NCBI GenBank assembly: GCA_019459145.1
Contig: JAIBEK010000053.1
Coordinates: forward strand, 124,001 to 188,000
Source of the DNA: Arenimonas sp.
GTDB taxonomy: Bacteria > Pseudomonadota > Alphaproteobacteria > Rhizobiales > Rhizobiaceae
Length of the DNA: 64,000 nucleotides
Reading direction: 5' to 3'
Part shown: in pieces, positions 9,559 to 19,982 of the stretch
Numbering within the stretch: position 1 is the first letter of the stretch
Layout of the letters: each line of letters opens with the position of its first letter
Notes under the pieces: model-generated
What the model was told of the DNA's origin: nothing
The model's database searches: none
The model's input: the letters and a program-made list of their open reading frames with translations, nothing else
Program-made: the position numbers and the translations under genes

Positions 9559-10122
9559 TCAGACCGCTTCGACTTCCTGAACCTCGGGAACGAAATGGCG
9601 CAGCAGGTTCTGCACGCCGTGCTTCAAGGTCGCGGTCGAGGACGGGCAACCGGCGCAGGCGCCCTTCATGTTGAGATAGACCTTGCCGTTCCTGAAGCCG
9701 CGGAAGGTGATGTCGCCGCCATCCTGGGCGACGGCCGGGCGGACGCGGGTCTCGAGCAGTTCCTTGATGGTCGCGACGATCGATTCGTCGCCCGCTTCGA
9801 AGAACTCTTCGTCGCCGTCCTCGTCATTGGCGGCCGCGGCCGAGCCCATGACCTTCGCGCCACTCGTGAAATGTTCCATGATGGTGCCGAGGATCGCCGG
9901 CTTCAGATGCTGCCATTCCGGCCCGTCCTTGGTCACGGTGACGAAATCATAGCCGAAGAAGACGCCGGTCACGCCGGGGACGGAGAAGATGCGGGCCGCG
10001 AGCGGCGATACGCTTGCGCTGTCGGCGTCGCGAAATTCGGCCGTGCCGGATTCCATCACAACCTTGCCGGGGAGAAACTTGAGCGTCGCCGGGTTCGGCG
10101 TAGCTTCAGTCTGTATGAACAT
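9559..10122 (-). CDS. NifU-family (NfuA-like) Fe-S scaffold/carrier protein
   Basis: A 187-residue iron-sulfur carrier: an N-terminal Nfu_N domain (MFIQTEATPNPATLKFLPG, about 1-90), an acidic linker (about 99-112) and a C-terminal NifU-like domain with the cluster-binding CxxC (C156 and C159, in GACAGCPSS). It delivers [4Fe-4S] clusters to client enzymes; miaB in the same train and hemW elsewhere in the window are radical-SAM proteins that need such clusters. First gene of the minus-strand train, behind a good promoter. Not the nitrogenase-specific NifU, which is larger. Confidence 0.93.
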   Translation of the reverse strand: MFIQTEATPNPATLKFLPGKVVMESGTAEFRDADSASVSPLAARIFSVPGVTGVFFGYDFVTVTKDGPEWQHLKPAILGTIMEHFTSGAKVMGSAAAANDEDGDEEFFEAGDESIVATIKELLETRVRPAVAQDGGDITFRGFRNGKVYLNMKGACAGCPSSTATLKHGVQNLLRHFVPEVQEVEAV

Positions 10123-10177
10123 GGGAACCTCCGAGCGGCTTCAAGGGCCGCCGTTCAATTTAGAATGCTTCAAAAGA

Positions 10178-10206
10178 AGATAGTCTTGAACGCAACGGCC
10201 TTCAAG
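10178..10206 (-). promoter_or_regulatory. Promoter of the nifU-like gene and the downstream train
   Basis: CTTGAA (10201-10206) and CTATCT (10178-10183) on the minus strand, spaced by exactly 17 bp: five of six bases match in each box of the rhizobial consensus CTTGAC-N17-CTATAT. The start codon lies about 55 bp downstream, after a CGGAGG ribosome site. Confidence 0.7.
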
Positions 10207-10234
10207 CCTGATCTGACATTTGCCCTGCGACGGA

Positions 10235-10726
10235 TCAGCAGAGCGCGTCGATTTCCTCGTTGGTGAGGGAATCCGGCAGAACCGTCACGGGGATGGGAAA
10301 GGCGGCACCTCGTCCGGCGATCATCGAAACCAGCGGACCCGGCCCTTCCTTGGTCGATCCTGCCGCCAGGACGAGAATGGCGATGTCGCGGTCTTCCTCG
10401 ATCAGCCCGTTGATCGCGGCGGTCGAATTTCCCTCGCGGATGACGATTTCCGGCTCGATGCCGATCGTTTCGCGCACGGTCTGCGCCGCCTTGGCCATTA
10501 CGGCCTCCGCCTCTTCGCGCGCCTCGGCTCGCATGATCTCCTCCACGCCCAGCCATTGCTGGAAGTCGCCTTCGGGGATCACATACATCAGCACCAGACC
10601 GCCATTGGAGTTCTTTGCGCGCCGTCCGGCATAGTGCACCGCGCGCGAGCATTCCGGGGTATTGTCGATCACAGCCATGAACTTGCGGCGGTGACCTTCG
10701 AGGCGTGACAGGCGTGTTGAAACCAT
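10235..10726 (-). CDS. Universal stress protein (UspA family)
   Basis: A 163-residue single Usp domain: beta-strand start KFMAVIDNTPECSRAV (about 15-30) and an ATP-binding-type C-terminal segment around LAAGSTKEGPGPLVS. The G-2x-G-9x-G(S/T) pattern is only partly kept, so nucleotide binding is uncertain. It lies downstream of trpS with an 85-bp gap. No strong ribosome site was seen before the chosen ATG. Biochemical role unknown; the family is tied to stress survival. Confidence 0.85.
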   Translation of the reverse strand: MVSTRLSRLEGHRRKFMAVIDNTPECSRAVHYAGRRAKNSNGGLVLMYVIPEGDFQQWLGVEEIMRAEAREEAEAVMAKAAQTVRETIGIEPEIVIREGNSTAAINGLIEEDRDIAILVLAAGSTKEGPGPLVSMIAGRGAAFPIPVTVLPDSLTNEEIDALC

Positions 10727-10811
10727 AGGGTACCCCGCCGCAGGATGGGTTGAACTTCGGCCATGTTCGCGGCTGGCTGGCTTTTTCCGGCCGCGCAGGA
10801 TGGCTGCGACT

Positions 10812-11876
10812 TTACTGCACGAAGCCGATAATGTCGCGGACTTCCTTCATGGTTTTTTCGGCGCGGGCCCGCGCCCTTTCGCCGCCGTCGCGCAGGACGC
10901 CGTCGATATAGGTGGTGTCGCCCATCAGCCGGCGCATCTCGCCATTGACCGGCGACAGGACCTCGACGGCAAGCTCGACGAGCGCCGGCTTGAACACCGA
11001 AAACTGCTGCCCGCCGAATTCCTTCAGCACGTCGTCCTTGCTCCGGTCGGAGAGCGCGGCGAAGATCCCGACCAGGTTGTCGGCCTCGGGCCGGCCTTTC
11101 AGTCCGTCGGTCTCGCTCGGAAGCGCGTCCGGGTCGGTCTTGGCCTTGCGGATCTTCTTCGAGATCGTCTCCGCGTCATCCATCAGGTTGATGCGTGACA
11201 GGTCGGACGGGTCCGACTTCGACATCTTCTTGGTGCCGTCCTTGAGGCTCATCACGCGCGGCGCAGGGCCCTCGATCAATGGCTCGACCATCGGGAAATA
11301 GGCATGCACCGGCTCCTCGCCGACCGTGATATCGATGCCGTAGCCGGTGCGGCGGATCTGCTCGACGAAGTCGAGATTGAACTTCATGGCGATGTCGCGG
11401 GTCAGTTCCAGATGCTGCTTCTGGTCCTCGCCGACCGGCACATGGGTGGCGCGGTAGACGAGAATGTCGGCGGCCATCAGGCTCGGATAGGCGTAGAGGC
11501 CGAGCGAGGCCTGCTCGCGATCCTTGCCGGCCTTGTCCTTGAACTGCGTCATGCGGTTCATCCAGCCGATGCGGGCGACGCAGTTGAAGATCCAGGCCAG
11601 CTCCGCATGCTGCGGCACGGCCGACTGGTTGAAGACGATATGGTTCTTCGGATCGATACCGCTGGCGAGGAATGCCGCCGTGATCGAGCGGATCTGGCCG
11701 GGCATGTCGTCATGGACGAGCTGAGCCGTCAGCGCATGCAGGTCGACGACGCAATAAATGCAGTCATGATGTTCCTGGAGCGCGACAAACTTGCGGATCG
11801 CACCGAGATAATTGCCAAGATGGAGATTGCCGGTCGGCTGAACGCCGGAAAAGACCAGCGGCTTGAACTCACCCAT
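10812..11876 (-). CDS. trpS: Tryptophanyl-tRNA synthetase
   Basis: Class I aminoacyl-tRNA synthetase that charges tRNA-Trp. The 354 residues show the HIGH-like motif in GNLHLGNY (residues 16-23) and KMSKS at 217-221. The start ATG ([11 protein letters not shown]) was preferred over a TTG four codons upstream because GAGGA sits 6 nt before the ATG. Its usual rhizobial neighbours, murJ and the Usp gene, flank it, but here the M15-like peptidase gene lies between trpS and murJ on the opposite strand. Confidence 0.97.
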   Translation of the reverse strand: MGEFKPLVFSGVQPTGNLHLGNYLGAIRKFVALQEHHDCIYCVVDLHALTAQLVHDDMPGQIRSITAAFLASGIDPKNHIVFNQSAVPQHAELAWIFNCVARIGWMNRMTQFKDKAGKDREQASLGLYAYPSLMAADILVYRATHVPVGEDQKQHLELTRDIAMKFNLDFVEQIRRTGYGIDITVGEEPVHAYFPMVEPLIEGPAPRVMSLKDGTKKMSKSDPSDLSRINLMDDAETISKKIRKAKTDPDALPSETDGLKGRPEADNLVGIFAALSDRSKDDVLKEFGGQQFSVFKPALVELAVEVLSPVNGEMRRLMGDTTYIDGVLRDGGERARARAEKTMKEVRDIIGFVQ

Positions 11877-11933
11877 GATTGTCCTCAACAGGCTGGTGGA
11901 GGGCCCGATCTGTCGATCGAAATTGCCAGCGGC

Positions 11934-11962
11934 TTATGCACGCCGGAGGGTTGACAATCAAG
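11934..11962 (-). promoter_or_regulatory. Candidate trpS promoter
   Basis: CTTGAT (11957-11962) and GCATAA (11934-11939) on the minus strand, 17-bp spacer, about 58 bp upstream of the trpS start codon. Five of six bases match in the -35 box; the -10 is weaker. Confidence 0.55.
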
Positions 11963-12199
11963 GGCCAGTTTTGCCGCCGTCGCGCCCGAAAATCGGTCAG
12001 GTTCCGCCCGCAATCGCCGCCAAGAACCATCGCGCAACACATCAAATCAGCCGCCCGGTTAATGCAGATTAAGCATTGCGGCAGCAAGATTCCCGAATTG
12101 GAGCATTTTTCTCCTTATTGACGTCACTTTAAGGAATGAAATTCCTCCCCTCATCCTAATTGACCTTTCATGAGGAAAGGTCCTTCCACGGGGGATATC
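11963..12199. other. Divergent intergenic region between trpS and the M15-like peptidase
   Basis: No coding frame is convincing here. It holds three short inverted repeats: AATGC-(7)-GCATT at 12061-12077 (with a TTAA-N6-TTAA pair), GGAAT-(3)-ATTCC at 12133-12145, and GACCTTTC-(5)-GAAAGGTC at 12162-12182. The last lies 17 bp before the peptidase start and could be an operator or a leader hairpin. Confidence 0.5.
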
Positions 12200-12631
12200 A
12201 TGCGCATTTCTTATCGCGTCGCGCTTGCCTGCCTCTTGACGCTCAGCCTGAACACCGCGGCTCTGGCCGGCAACAGGGAGGAGCGGCGGGTCACGAAGCT
12301 GAAACACGATTACACCGCCGCCTATACGCTGCAGCGGGTCAGTGTGCGGGCCAATTGTTTTCCGCCGGAACTGAGGCGGATCCTCGCCCATATCGCGACC
12401 AAGACCGGTCGCAAGCCGGTCATCACGTCGGGCCATCGGCCGCATGCGGGCGGATCACAACACAGCCATTGCTATGCCGCGGATATTCGCGTGCCGGGCG
12501 TTTCTGAAAAGCGCGTGCTGGCTGCCGCCGCCAGCGCTCCGGGCATCGGCGGCATCGGCCGCTACTGCAACGGTCTCGTCCATGTCGATATCGGCCCGAA
12601 ACGCACCTGGCGCCATTGCGGCCGGCGTTAA
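12200..12631 (+). CDS. Secreted M15-type (YcbK/D-Ala-D-Ala carboxypeptidase-like) peptidase
   Basis: A 143-residue exported protein. Residues 1-23 form a signal peptide ending ALA. The mature part has the M15 zinc motif SxHxxxxAxD (SQHSHCYAAD) and a C-terminal HVDIG, which supplies the second metal-binding His/Asp pair. Four cysteines remain after signal cleavage, so disulfides are likely in the periplasm. Probable role in peptidoglycan cleavage. The start MRISYR was chosen for its GGGGGA ribosome site and signal peptide; ten extra in-frame codons upstream would run through the leader hairpin. It stands alone on the plus strand between minus-strand genes. Confidence 0.8.
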   Translation: MRISYRVALACLLTLSLNTAALAGNREERRVTKLKHDYTAAYTLQRVSVRANCFPPELRRILAHIATKTGRKPVITSGHRPHAGGSQHSHCYAADIRVPGVSEKRVLAAAASAPGIGGIGRYCNGLVHVDIGPKRTWRHCGRR

Positions 12632-12634
12632 ACC

Positions 12635-14203
12635 CTAAGCCTTTGGCTTGCGCCTCAGGTTTCGCCTCAGCATGCCGATGTCGGCGCCGCCAATGGCAAA
12701 GGCGATGCCGAAGTAGACGACCATGGCGATGGCCACCAGGCCACCAAGCGCTGCGAGTTGATGCAGCAGCGAGGCATCCGGCGCCAGCCAGGCGGACCAG
12801 TAGTCCGACAGATAGACCAGCATGACCGCCATGATCGCCGCGGCGACCATCAGGCGCAGCGTGCGGGTGAACAGGGCCCATTCCCAGGTCAGGTGACCGC
12901 GGCGATGCAGCGTTAGGAAAAGCAGCACTGTGTTGATCCAGCCGGCGGCCGCCTCGGCAATGGCGATGCCGCGTTCGGCGAGGATGGGAAACAGCGAGAT
13001 CGCCAGGGCGGAGTTGATCACCACGGAAACCCCGGTGAACCGCATCGGCGTGCGGGTATCCTCGCGGGCGTAGAAGCCCGGCTGCAGCGCCTTGATCATC
13101 ACGAAGCCCGGCAGGCCGATGCCGTAGATGGCGAGGATCGCGGCGACCACCGAGGTATTCTCCTGCGTGAAGGCGCCACGTTCATAGAGCACGCGGATGA
13201 TCTCGTCGGACAGCACCCAAAGCGCGGCCGCGGCCGGCAATGTCAGGAACAGGACGAATTCCATCGAGCGGTTCTGGATGTTGCCGGCTTCCTTCATGTG
13301 CCCGCCCTTCAGGGCACGCGCGAGCTCGGGCAGGAGCACCACGCCCACCGCCACGCCGACGACGCCGAGCGGCAACTGGTAGATGCGGTCGGCATATTGC
13401 AGGGCTGCGATCGCGCCTTCCTTGCCCGAGGCGATCGCCTGGCCGATCAACTGGTTGATCTGGGTGATGCCGCCTGTCACCGCCGCCGGAACGGCCAGCA
13501 CGAGCAGGCGCTTCACGTTCGGCGTCAAGCGCGGGAACTTGAAGGAAAGGTTGATGCCGGCATGGCGCACGCCGGCATAGACGACCGCCATCTGCAGCAC
13601 GCCGGCGGCGAGAACCGACCAGGAGAGATACCAGGCGGTCATCGCCGGGTCGGCGCCGCTATAGAGCGCCCACAGCAACGCGCCGATCATCAGGATGTTG
13701 AGAAAGACCGGAGCGATCGCCGCTGCGAAGAAGTGATGCAGCGAATTCAGCATGCCGGACAGCATGGCCGTCAGCGACATGCACATAAGATAAGGGAACA
13801 TGACCGCTGCAAGGCGGACGGTCAGGGAGTATTTGACCGGGTCATCGGAAAAGCCCGGCGCGATCACCCATTGCACCAGAAGCGGCATGGAAAGTTCCAT
13901 GACGATGGTGATGAGCAAGAGCACGGTGAACAGCACGCCGAACACTTCCTCGGAGAAGCGCTTGGCGCCCTCGACGCCGTTGGCCTCGATCTCCTTGGCA
14001 AACAACGGCACGAAGGCGGCGTTGAAAGCGCCTTCGGCAAACAGCCGGCGAAAGAGGTTGGGAAAGCGGAAGGCGGCGTAGAATACGTCGGCCATCGGCC
14101 CGGTGCCGAGGGCCGCCGCCATCAGCGTTTCGCGGGCAAAGCCGAAAACGCGGCTGCCGAGCGTCGCGCCGCCGACGGTCATGAACTTCTTCACCAACCC
14201 CAT
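12635..14203 (-). CDS. murJ: Lipid II flippase MurJ (MviN)
   Basis: Moves the peptidoglycan precursor lipid II across the inner membrane. The 522-residue protein begins MGLVKKFMTVGGATLGSR and shows about 14 hydrophobic helices of the MOP exporter superfamily, with the family motif around AFRFPNLFRRLFAEGAF (about 41-57). The start lies 2 bp after the glnD stop, so glnD and murJ are coupled, an arrangement shared with other rhizobia. It converges with the secreted peptidase gene with only 3 bp between stops. Confidence 0.95.
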   Translation of the reverse strand: MGLVKKFMTVGGATLGSRVFGFARETLMAAALGTGPMADVFYAAFRFPNLFRRLFAEGAFNAAFVPLFAKEIEANGVEGAKRFSEEVFGVLFTVLLLITIVMELSMPLLVQWVIAPGFSDDPVKYSLTVRLAAVMFPYLMCMSLTAMLSGMLNSLHHFFAAAIAPVFLNILMIGALLWALYSGADPAMTAWYLSWSVLAAGVLQMAVVYAGVRHAGINLSFKFPRLTPNVKRLLVLAVPAAVTGGITQINQLIGQAIASGKEGAIAALQYADRIYQLPLGVVGVAVGVVLLPELARALKGGHMKEAGNIQNRSMEFVLFLTLPAAAALWVLSDEIIRVLYERGAFTQENTSVVAAILAIYGIGLPGFVMIKALQPGFYAREDTRTPMRFTGVSVVINSALAISLFPILAERGIAIAEAAAGWINTVLLFLTLHRRGHLTWEWALFTRTLRLMVAAAIMAVMLVYLSDYWSAWLAPDASLLHQLAALGGLVAIAMVVYFGIAFAIGGADIGMLRRNLRRKPKA

Positions 14204-14205
14204 GG

Positions 14206-17034
14206 TCAGACCTTGGCCTTCTTCTGAACCGGCACGGCGCGCTGGACGGCCTGGGCGATGATGCCGGAGGGCATCCGGTCGCGCAGTTCGTCGCCCTGCT
14301 CGGCCATGACCGCCTTCAGTTGGGTGACGATGCTCGCCTGACGGTTCTCGTTGGTCACCTTCTGGCCGACCAGATCGGTCACGTAGAAGGTGTCGATGAC
14401 CTTCTCGCCGAAGGTGGTGATGCGCGCCGAGTGGATGTCGAGCGACAGGTCGGAAAGCACGGCGGTGATTTCCGCCAGCAGGCCGATACGGTCGAGGCAC
14501 TCGACCTCGACGACGGTGAACTTGTTCGACAGCGTGTTCGAGATCGTCACATGCGGCTGGACCGGGAAAGTCTTGTTCTTCTTCTTGCCCTTGCTGCGGG
14601 TGGCGATGACCTCCGGCAGACGCTTGCGACCCGACAGCACGTCCTCGATCATCTTGCCGATGGTCGCCGCACGGCGCATCTCGTCCTCGTCGATCGGGAA
14701 TTCCCGGTTGCCCAGAATAGTGTCGAGCGCACGTCCGTCGGAGGTGGTGAAGATCTGCGCATCGGCGATGTTGGCGCCGGCCGCGGCACAAGCGCCGGCA
14801 ATGATCGACAACAGGCGCGGATGGTCGGGGGACAGAACGGTGATCTCGGTGATCGCATGGAAGGAATGGGTCCGGACCATGGTCGCCAGCGCCTTGCCGG
14901 CCTTGTCCGCTTCACGGATGAAATGGGCGTGCCGCACCTGGTCTTCCAATTCCACGGAGAGCAGATAGGGCTCGTAATGCAGCTTGGTGTAGGTTTTCTG
15001 GTCCTTCTGGCTCCAGTCGCCGAGCGCCTGCGTCAACAGCTCGGCCGCGTGCCTGGCCCGCTCCTTGCGCGACACTTCGGAGAAGCCGCCGGACAGCAGC
15101 AATTCCGTCTCGTAGTACAGCGTGCGCAGCAACTGGCCCTTCCAGCCGTTCCACACGCCCGGCCCGACCGCGCGAATGTCGCATACGGTCAAGACGAGCA
15201 GCATCTTCAACCGATCGAGCGACTGGACCTTCTCGGCGAAGTCGGTGATCGTCTTGCGATCGTGCAGGTCGCGGGTCTGGGCGACCATGGACATCAGCAG
15301 ATGCTGCTCGATCAGCCAGGCGACGAGCTCGGTCTGCTTGGCATTGAGGCCGAAGCGCGGGCAGAGCTTACGCGCCACCTTGGCGCCGGCGATCGAATGG
15401 TCCTCCTGGCGCCCCTTGGCGACGTCATGCAGCAGCACGGCGACATAGAAGGCCTGGCGATCCTCGATGCTCGGCAGCACCTTGGCCGACAGCGGATGAA
15501 TGTCCTCGGCCTTGCCCTTGTCGATCTCGGCCAGCACTTCCACGGTGCGGATCAGGTGTTCGTCGACGGTGTAGTGATGATACATGTTGAACTGCATCAT
15601 CGAGACGATCTTGCCGAATTCGGGGATGAAACGGCCGAGCACGCCGGCCTCGTTCATCCGCCGCAGCACGAAGCCCGGATCGCGTCGTGACGTCAGGATG
15701 GCAAGGAAAAGACGGTTCGCCTCCTCGTTCTCGCGAAAATCGTGATCGATCAGCGCCAGTGAGCGGGTCACGGCCTTCAGCGCATCGGGATGGAATTCCA
15801 GCCCTTTCAGGTCGGCGACGTGAAAGAGCCGCATGATCGACACCGGATCACGCTTGAAGACATCCGGATCGGCAAGGGCGATGCGGCCGCGGTCCTCGAT
15901 GAATTCCGGCGTGCCCGGAATCTTGCGGGCGCGATTGGCAAATCGCCCGATCACGCCGGAGAGGCCCGGCGCGGCCTTGGCCTGCTGCTCCTCCAGCGTC
16001 GCACAGAAGATACGCGTCAGGTCACCGACATCCTTGGCGACGAGGAAATAGTGCTTCATGAAGCGCTCGACGGCGGAAAGGCCGGGGCGCGGCTGGTAGC
16101 CGAGATTGCGGGCGATCTCCGGCTGGATATCGAAATAGAGGCGCTCCTCCGGCTTGCCGGTCAGGTAATGCATGTGGCATCGCACCGCCCAGAGGAAGTC
16201 GTCGGCCTTCTCGAACAGACGCCATTCCTGGCGGGACAGCACGCCCAGGCGGACGAGATCGCCGGCATCGCGGATGTGGTAGCGATATTTGGCGATCCAG
16301 AACAGGGTTTGCAGGTCACGTAGACCGCCCTTGCCTTCCTTGACATTGGGCTCGACAAGATAGCGGCTGTCACCGGCCTTGCGGTGGCGCTCGTCGCGCT
16401 CGCCCAGCTTGGCGGCGATGAATTCAGGCGCCGTGTTGTTGGTCACTTCCTGGTCGAAACGGCGCTGCAGTTCGGTGACGAGCGCCTCCTGGCCGCAGAC
16501 GAAACGCGTTTCCAGAATGGCCGTGCGGATCGTCATGTCGTCCTTCGACAGGCGCATGCACTCGTCCACGGTGCGGGTCGCATGGCCCACCTTGAAGCCG
16601 ATGTCCCACAGCAGGTAGAGCATGAACTCGACGGCCTTGTGCATGTCGGCCGTCAGCTTGGGAGGGGTGAGGAACAGAAGGTCGATATCCGAGCCCGGCG
16701 CTAGCGTGCCGCGACCATAGCCGCCGACCGCCGAAACCGCGACCATGTCGGCCTTGTCACGATAGACATGCCGCACGACGACATCGAAGATCACAGCGAT
16801 CAACTGATCCTGGATCCACGAGATCCGCCGGGCGCAATTGATCCCGCTGCCATCCTGGAACAGCTTTTCCTTGGCCAGTTCCCGGCCGTCGGCGCTGACC
16901 TTCTTGAGGATCGGCAAGAGCCCGGCCCGGATGTCGAGCAGGTGACCGGAATGGGCGAGAGCAACGGCCTCGCAGTCAGCCTTCAGGGCGGCGATGTCGA
17001 GCAGGTCGCCGTATTCGAGTTCTGTCATGGCCAT
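14206..17034 (-). CDS. glnD: Bifunctional [protein-PII] uridylyltransferase / uridylyl-removing enzyme
   Basis: Senses glutamine and modifies PII proteins to control nitrogen metabolism. The 942 residues contain the nucleotidyltransferase motif GGYGRG (104-109) with D116 and D118, a PII-UTase domain, an HD domain (LLHDVAKGR, at about 517-525) for deuridylylation, and two C-terminal ACT domains for glutamine sensing. A second in-frame ATG lies two codons downstream; neither has a clear ribosome site. Between mutS and murJ as in Sinorhizobium. Confidence 0.97.
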   Translation of the reverse strand: MAMTELEYGDLLDIAALKADCEAVALAHSGHLLDIRAGLLPILKKVSADGRELAKEKLFQDGSGINCARRISWIQDQLIAVIFDVVVRHVYRDKADMVAVSAVGGYGRGTLAPGSDIDLLFLTPPKLTADMHKAVEFMLYLLWDIGFKVGHATRTVDECMRLSKDDMTIRTAILETRFVCGQEALVTELQRRFDQEVTNNTAPEFIAAKLGERDERHRKAGDSRYLVEPNVKEGKGGLRDLQTLFWIAKYRYHIRDAGDLVRLGVLSRQEWRLFEKADDFLWAVRCHMHYLTGKPEERLYFDIQPEIARNLGYQPRPGLSAVERFMKHYFLVAKDVGDLTRIFCATLEEQQAKAAPGLSGVIGRFANRARKIPGTPEFIEDRGRIALADPDVFKRDPVSIMRLFHVADLKGLEFHPDALKAVTRSLALIDHDFRENEEANRLFLAILTSRRDPGFVLRRMNEAGVLGRFIPEFGKIVSMMQFNMYHHYTVDEHLIRTVEVLAEIDKGKAEDIHPLSAKVLPSIEDRQAFYVAVLLHDVAKGRQEDHSIAGAKVARKLCPRFGLNAKQTELVAWLIEQHLLMSMVAQTRDLHDRKTITDFAEKVQSLDRLKMLLVLTVCDIRAVGPGVWNGWKGQLLRTLYYETELLLSGGFSEVSRKERARHAAELLTQALGDWSQKDQKTYTKLHYEPYLLSVELEDQVRHAHFIREADKAGKALATMVRTHSFHAITEITVLSPDHPRLLSIIAGACAAAGANIADAQIFTTSDGRALDTILGNREFPIDEDEMRRAATIGKMIEDVLSGRKRLPEVIATRSKGKKKNKTFPVQPHVTISNTLSNKFTVVEVECLDRIGLLAEITAVLSDLSLDIHSARITTFGEKVIDTFYVTDLVGQKVTNENRQASIVTQLKAVMAEQGDELRDRMPSGIIAQAVQRAVPVQKKAKV

Positions 17035-17133
17035 TGTTGCGGCATGCTTTCTTCGGCTTATCAGCCTGCCCGAAGGCCGGCGACGGATGGCGCTATAACG
17101 CCTTTCGGGCGCCTTGGACAGGGATATTAGCCC

Positions 17134-19869
17134 TCAAGGCTTGCCAAGTTGTTTCCTCAGGTCATAGAGCGCGTCGAGCGCCTGGCGTGGTGTCATGTCG
17201 TCGAGATCAAAGCCTTTAAGCATTTCCTCGACCTTGGACGGCCCTGCCCTTTTCGCCTCCTCACGGCGCACCGCCACCTGGAACAAAGGCAGGTCGTCGA
17301 TCAGTGAACTCGCCGGGTTCTTGCGATCAGCATCCTCCAACCGGGTCAGCACGTCGCGCGCGCGGGCCACGACCGAGGCCGGCAGGCCGGCGAGGCGGGC
17401 CACCTGGATGCCATAGGAACGGTCGGCTGCGCCGGGACCGACCTCATGCAGGAAGATCACGTCATTGTCCCATTCCTTGACCCGCATGGTGACGTTGGAA
17501 AGGCGATCGAGCTTTTCCGAAAGCACCGTCAGTTCGTGGAAATGGGTGGCGAACAGCGAACGGCAGCGATTGACCTCATGCAGGTGCTCGACCGCGGCCC
17601 AGGCAATCGACAGGCCGTCAAAGGTGGCGGTGCCCCGGCCGATCTCGTCGAGGATGACCAGCGAGCGTTCGGTGGCCTGGTTGAGGATGGCGGCCGTCTC
17701 GACCATCTCGACCATAAAAGTCGAGCGACCGCGCGCGAGATCGTCGGAGGCGCCGACACGGGAAAACAGCCGGTCGACCACGCCGATATGGGCCGAGCCC
17801 GCCGGCACGAATGATCCCATCTGTGCCAGGATGGCGATCAGCGCGTTCTGGCGCAGGAAGGTCGACTTACCGCCCATGTTGGGGCCGGTCAGCAGCCAGA
17901 TGGCCCCGTCCGAGCCCGTCTCGGACGGAGAGAGATTGCAGTCGTTGGCGATGAAGGGGCTGGCCGACTGGCGGCGGAGCGCCTGCTCGACCACCGGATG
18001 CCGACCGGCGACGATCGAGAACATGTTGCTGTCATCGACCAGCGGGCGGCAATAGCCCTGTTCCTCGGCAAGGGTGGCAAGCCCGGCGGCAACGTCGATG
18101 ACGGCCAGCGCGCGGGCCGCCGCCTTGATCGGCTCGGCCGCGGCGACCACCTCCGCCGTCATACGCTCGAAGGCCTCGAGTTCGATCGAAAGCGCCTGGC
18201 CGGCGGCATTGGCGATGCGGGTTTCGAGATCGGCAAGCTCGGTCGTGGTGAAGCGCATGGCGCTTGCCATGGTCTGGCGGTGGATGAAGCGGGCCTTGGC
18301 CGCCTCCCCTTCCGTCATCGTCCCGGAATTGCCGGCGGTCACCTCGATGAAATAGCCGAGCACATTGTTGTGCTTGATCTTCAGCGACTTGATGCCGGTC
18401 TCCTCGGCATATTGCAGTTGCAGGCCTGCGATCACCCGGCGCGACTGGTCGCGGAGCGCCCGGACCTCATCAAGCTCAGGGACGGCACCGGCCTTGAGGA
18501 ATCCTCCGTCTCGCTTCAGCAAGGGCAGGTCTTCGGCCAGCATCGCGCCGAGCAGGTCGGCGAGGCCGTTGGGCAGGGCCTTGAGATCGGTGACGGCTGC
18601 GGCGAGTTCTTCGGGAAGAGCAACGCCTCCCAGCAGTGCCGCGACTTCGCCGGCCGTGGCAATCCCCTGCAGGATGGCGCCGAGGTCGCGCGGGCCGCCG
18701 CGATCGAGCGCCAGTCGCGAAAGCGCGCGCGGCATGTCGGGCACGCGTTTGAGGCCATCGCGCAACCGGTCGGAAAGCGAAGGCTCGGACAGCATGAAGG
18801 CGACGGAATCCTGACGCCCGGCGATCGCATCCGGATCGGTCAGCGGCGACATCAGCCGCTCGGCCAGCAGCCGCGCGCCGCCGCCGGTCACCGTCCGGTC
18901 GATGGCTTTCAGCAGCGAGCCGTTGCGATCGCCCGACAGCGTCTTCACCAGTTCGAGATTGGCACGGGTGGCGGGATCGATGAACAGCGTCGAGGCGGCA
19001 CTCTGGCGCTCGGGAAGCCCGAGCGGCGGGCGCTCGGAGATCTGGGTCTTCTCGACATAGGCGACGGCGGCGGCGGCGGCGGCAATCTCGGCGCGGCTGA
19101 ACGTGCCGAACCCGTCGAGGGTGTTGACGCCGAAATAGCGGGCGATGCGCCCTTCCGCCGTGGCGCTGTCGAACAGCACCGCCGGTTGGGGCACGACCAC
19201 GCGGCCCAGCACATCGAAGGCGGGCTTCAGCTCGGGATCGAAGAACAGCGTGTCGGCGACGATCAGCTCGCGCGGCTCGATCCGCAGGATATCGGCGAGC
19301 AGGCGGCCCTCGTCGGTCTCGGCAAGACGGAAGATGCCAGTCGAGATGTCGATCCAGGCGATCGCCAATTGCGGGGTCGCACCGCCCCGGATGCGGGCAA
19401 GCGCCATAAGGTAGTTCGATTCCGACGGCGAAAGCAGCCTTTCCTCGGTCAGCGTGCCGGGGGTCACCAGACGCACGACGTCGCGCTTGACCACCGACTT
19501 CGATCCACGCTTCTTCGCCTCGGCCGGGTCCTCGACCTGTTCGCAGACCGCGACGCGGAAGCCGAGCGAGATCAGTTTTTGCAGATAGTCGTCGGCGGCA
19601 TGCACCGGCACGCCGCACATCGGAATGTCCTGGCCCAGATGCTGGCCGCGCCGGGTCAGCGTGATGCCGAGCGCCCGCGAGGCGTCGACGGCATCCTCGA
19701 AGAACAGCTCATAGAAATCGCCCATCCGGTAGAACAGCAGACTGCCCGGATTGTTGGCCTTGATCTCGATATATTGTTCCATCATCGGGGTCGCCGACGC
19801 GCGACTTTCCTCCGAGGCAAGCTCGGCTACGTTCAGGACCTCGTTGGTGGGGACGCTGTTGATTGTCAC
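17134..19869 (-). CDS. mutS: DNA mismatch repair protein MutS
   Basis: Recognises mismatches and starts repair with MutL. The 911-residue protein has the N-terminal mismatch-binding domain ([23 protein letters not shown] region, with the Phe-x-Glu-type contact in [11 protein letters not shown] at about 48-58), connector, lever and clamp domains, and the ATPase domain with Walker [10 protein letters not shown] near residue 660 and the DEIGRGT signature. The start codon is GTG. It is divergent from tme with 113 bp between starts. Confidence 0.97.
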   Translation of the reverse strand: MTINSVPTNEVLNVAELASEESRASATPMMEQYIEIKANNPGSLLFYRMGDFYELFFEDAVDASRALGITLTRRGQHLGQDIPMCGVPVHAADDYLQKLISLGFRVAVCEQVEDPAEAKKRGSKSVVKRDVVRLVTPGTLTEERLLSPSESNYLMALARIRGGATPQLAIAWIDISTGIFRLAETDEGRLLADILRIEPRELIVADTLFFDPELKPAFDVLGRVVVPQPAVLFDSATAEGRIARYFGVNTLDGFGTFSRAEIAAAAAAVAYVEKTQISERPPLGLPERQSAASTLFIDPATRANLELVKTLSGDRNGSLLKAIDRTVTGGGARLLAERLMSPLTDPDAIAGRQDSVAFMLSEPSLSDRLRDGLKRVPDMPRALSRLALDRGGPRDLGAILQGIATAGEVAALLGGVALPEELAAAVTDLKALPNGLADLLGAMLAEDLPLLKRDGGFLKAGAVPELDEVRALRDQSRRVIAGLQLQYAEETGIKSLKIKHNNVLGYFIEVTAGNSGTMTEGEAAKARFIHRQTMASAMRFTTTELADLETRIANAAGQALSIELEAFERMTAEVVAAAEPIKAAARALAVIDVAAGLATLAEEQGYCRPLVDDSNMFSIVAGRHPVVEQALRRQSASPFIANDCNLSPSETGSDGAIWLLTGPNMGGKSTFLRQNALIAILAQMGSFVPAGSAHIGVVDRLFSRVGASDDLARGRSTFMVEMVETAAILNQATERSLVILDEIGRGTATFDGLSIAWAAVEHLHEVNRCRSLFATHFHELTVLSEKLDRLSNVTMRVKEWDNDVIFLHEVGPGAADRSYGIQVARLAGLPASVVARARDVLTRLEDADRKNPASSLIDDLPLFQVAVRREEAKRAGPSKVEEMLKGFDLDDMTPRQALDALYDLRKQLGKP

Positions 19870-19882
19870 TGTCTGAAGTTTT

Positions 19883-19911
19883 CTTGAAACGGAAGTCGTG
19901 CAACACTAACG
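19883..19911 (+). promoter_or_regulatory. Candidate tme promoter
   Basis: CTTGAA and CTAACG are separated by 17 bp in the mutS-tme intergenic space, giving a leader of about 65 nt before the tme start. The -35 box matches five of six bases; the -10 matches three. Confidence 0.45.
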
Positions 19912-19982
19912 ACCTAAGCCAAGCAAAAACAACCGCCAAGGTCGACCGGGCCAAGGCTGCCCACAACAAGCTTCGAGGGAAC

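Noticed and set aside
12059-12072. TTAA-N6-TTAA as a CtrA binding site
   Set aside because: The CtrA consensus needs a 7-bp spacer; one matching half pair with the wrong spacing is not enough.
17998-19887. A 629-codon open frame antisense to mutS
   Set aside because: Shadow of mutS caused by GC-biased third positions; low-complexity translation and no start signal.
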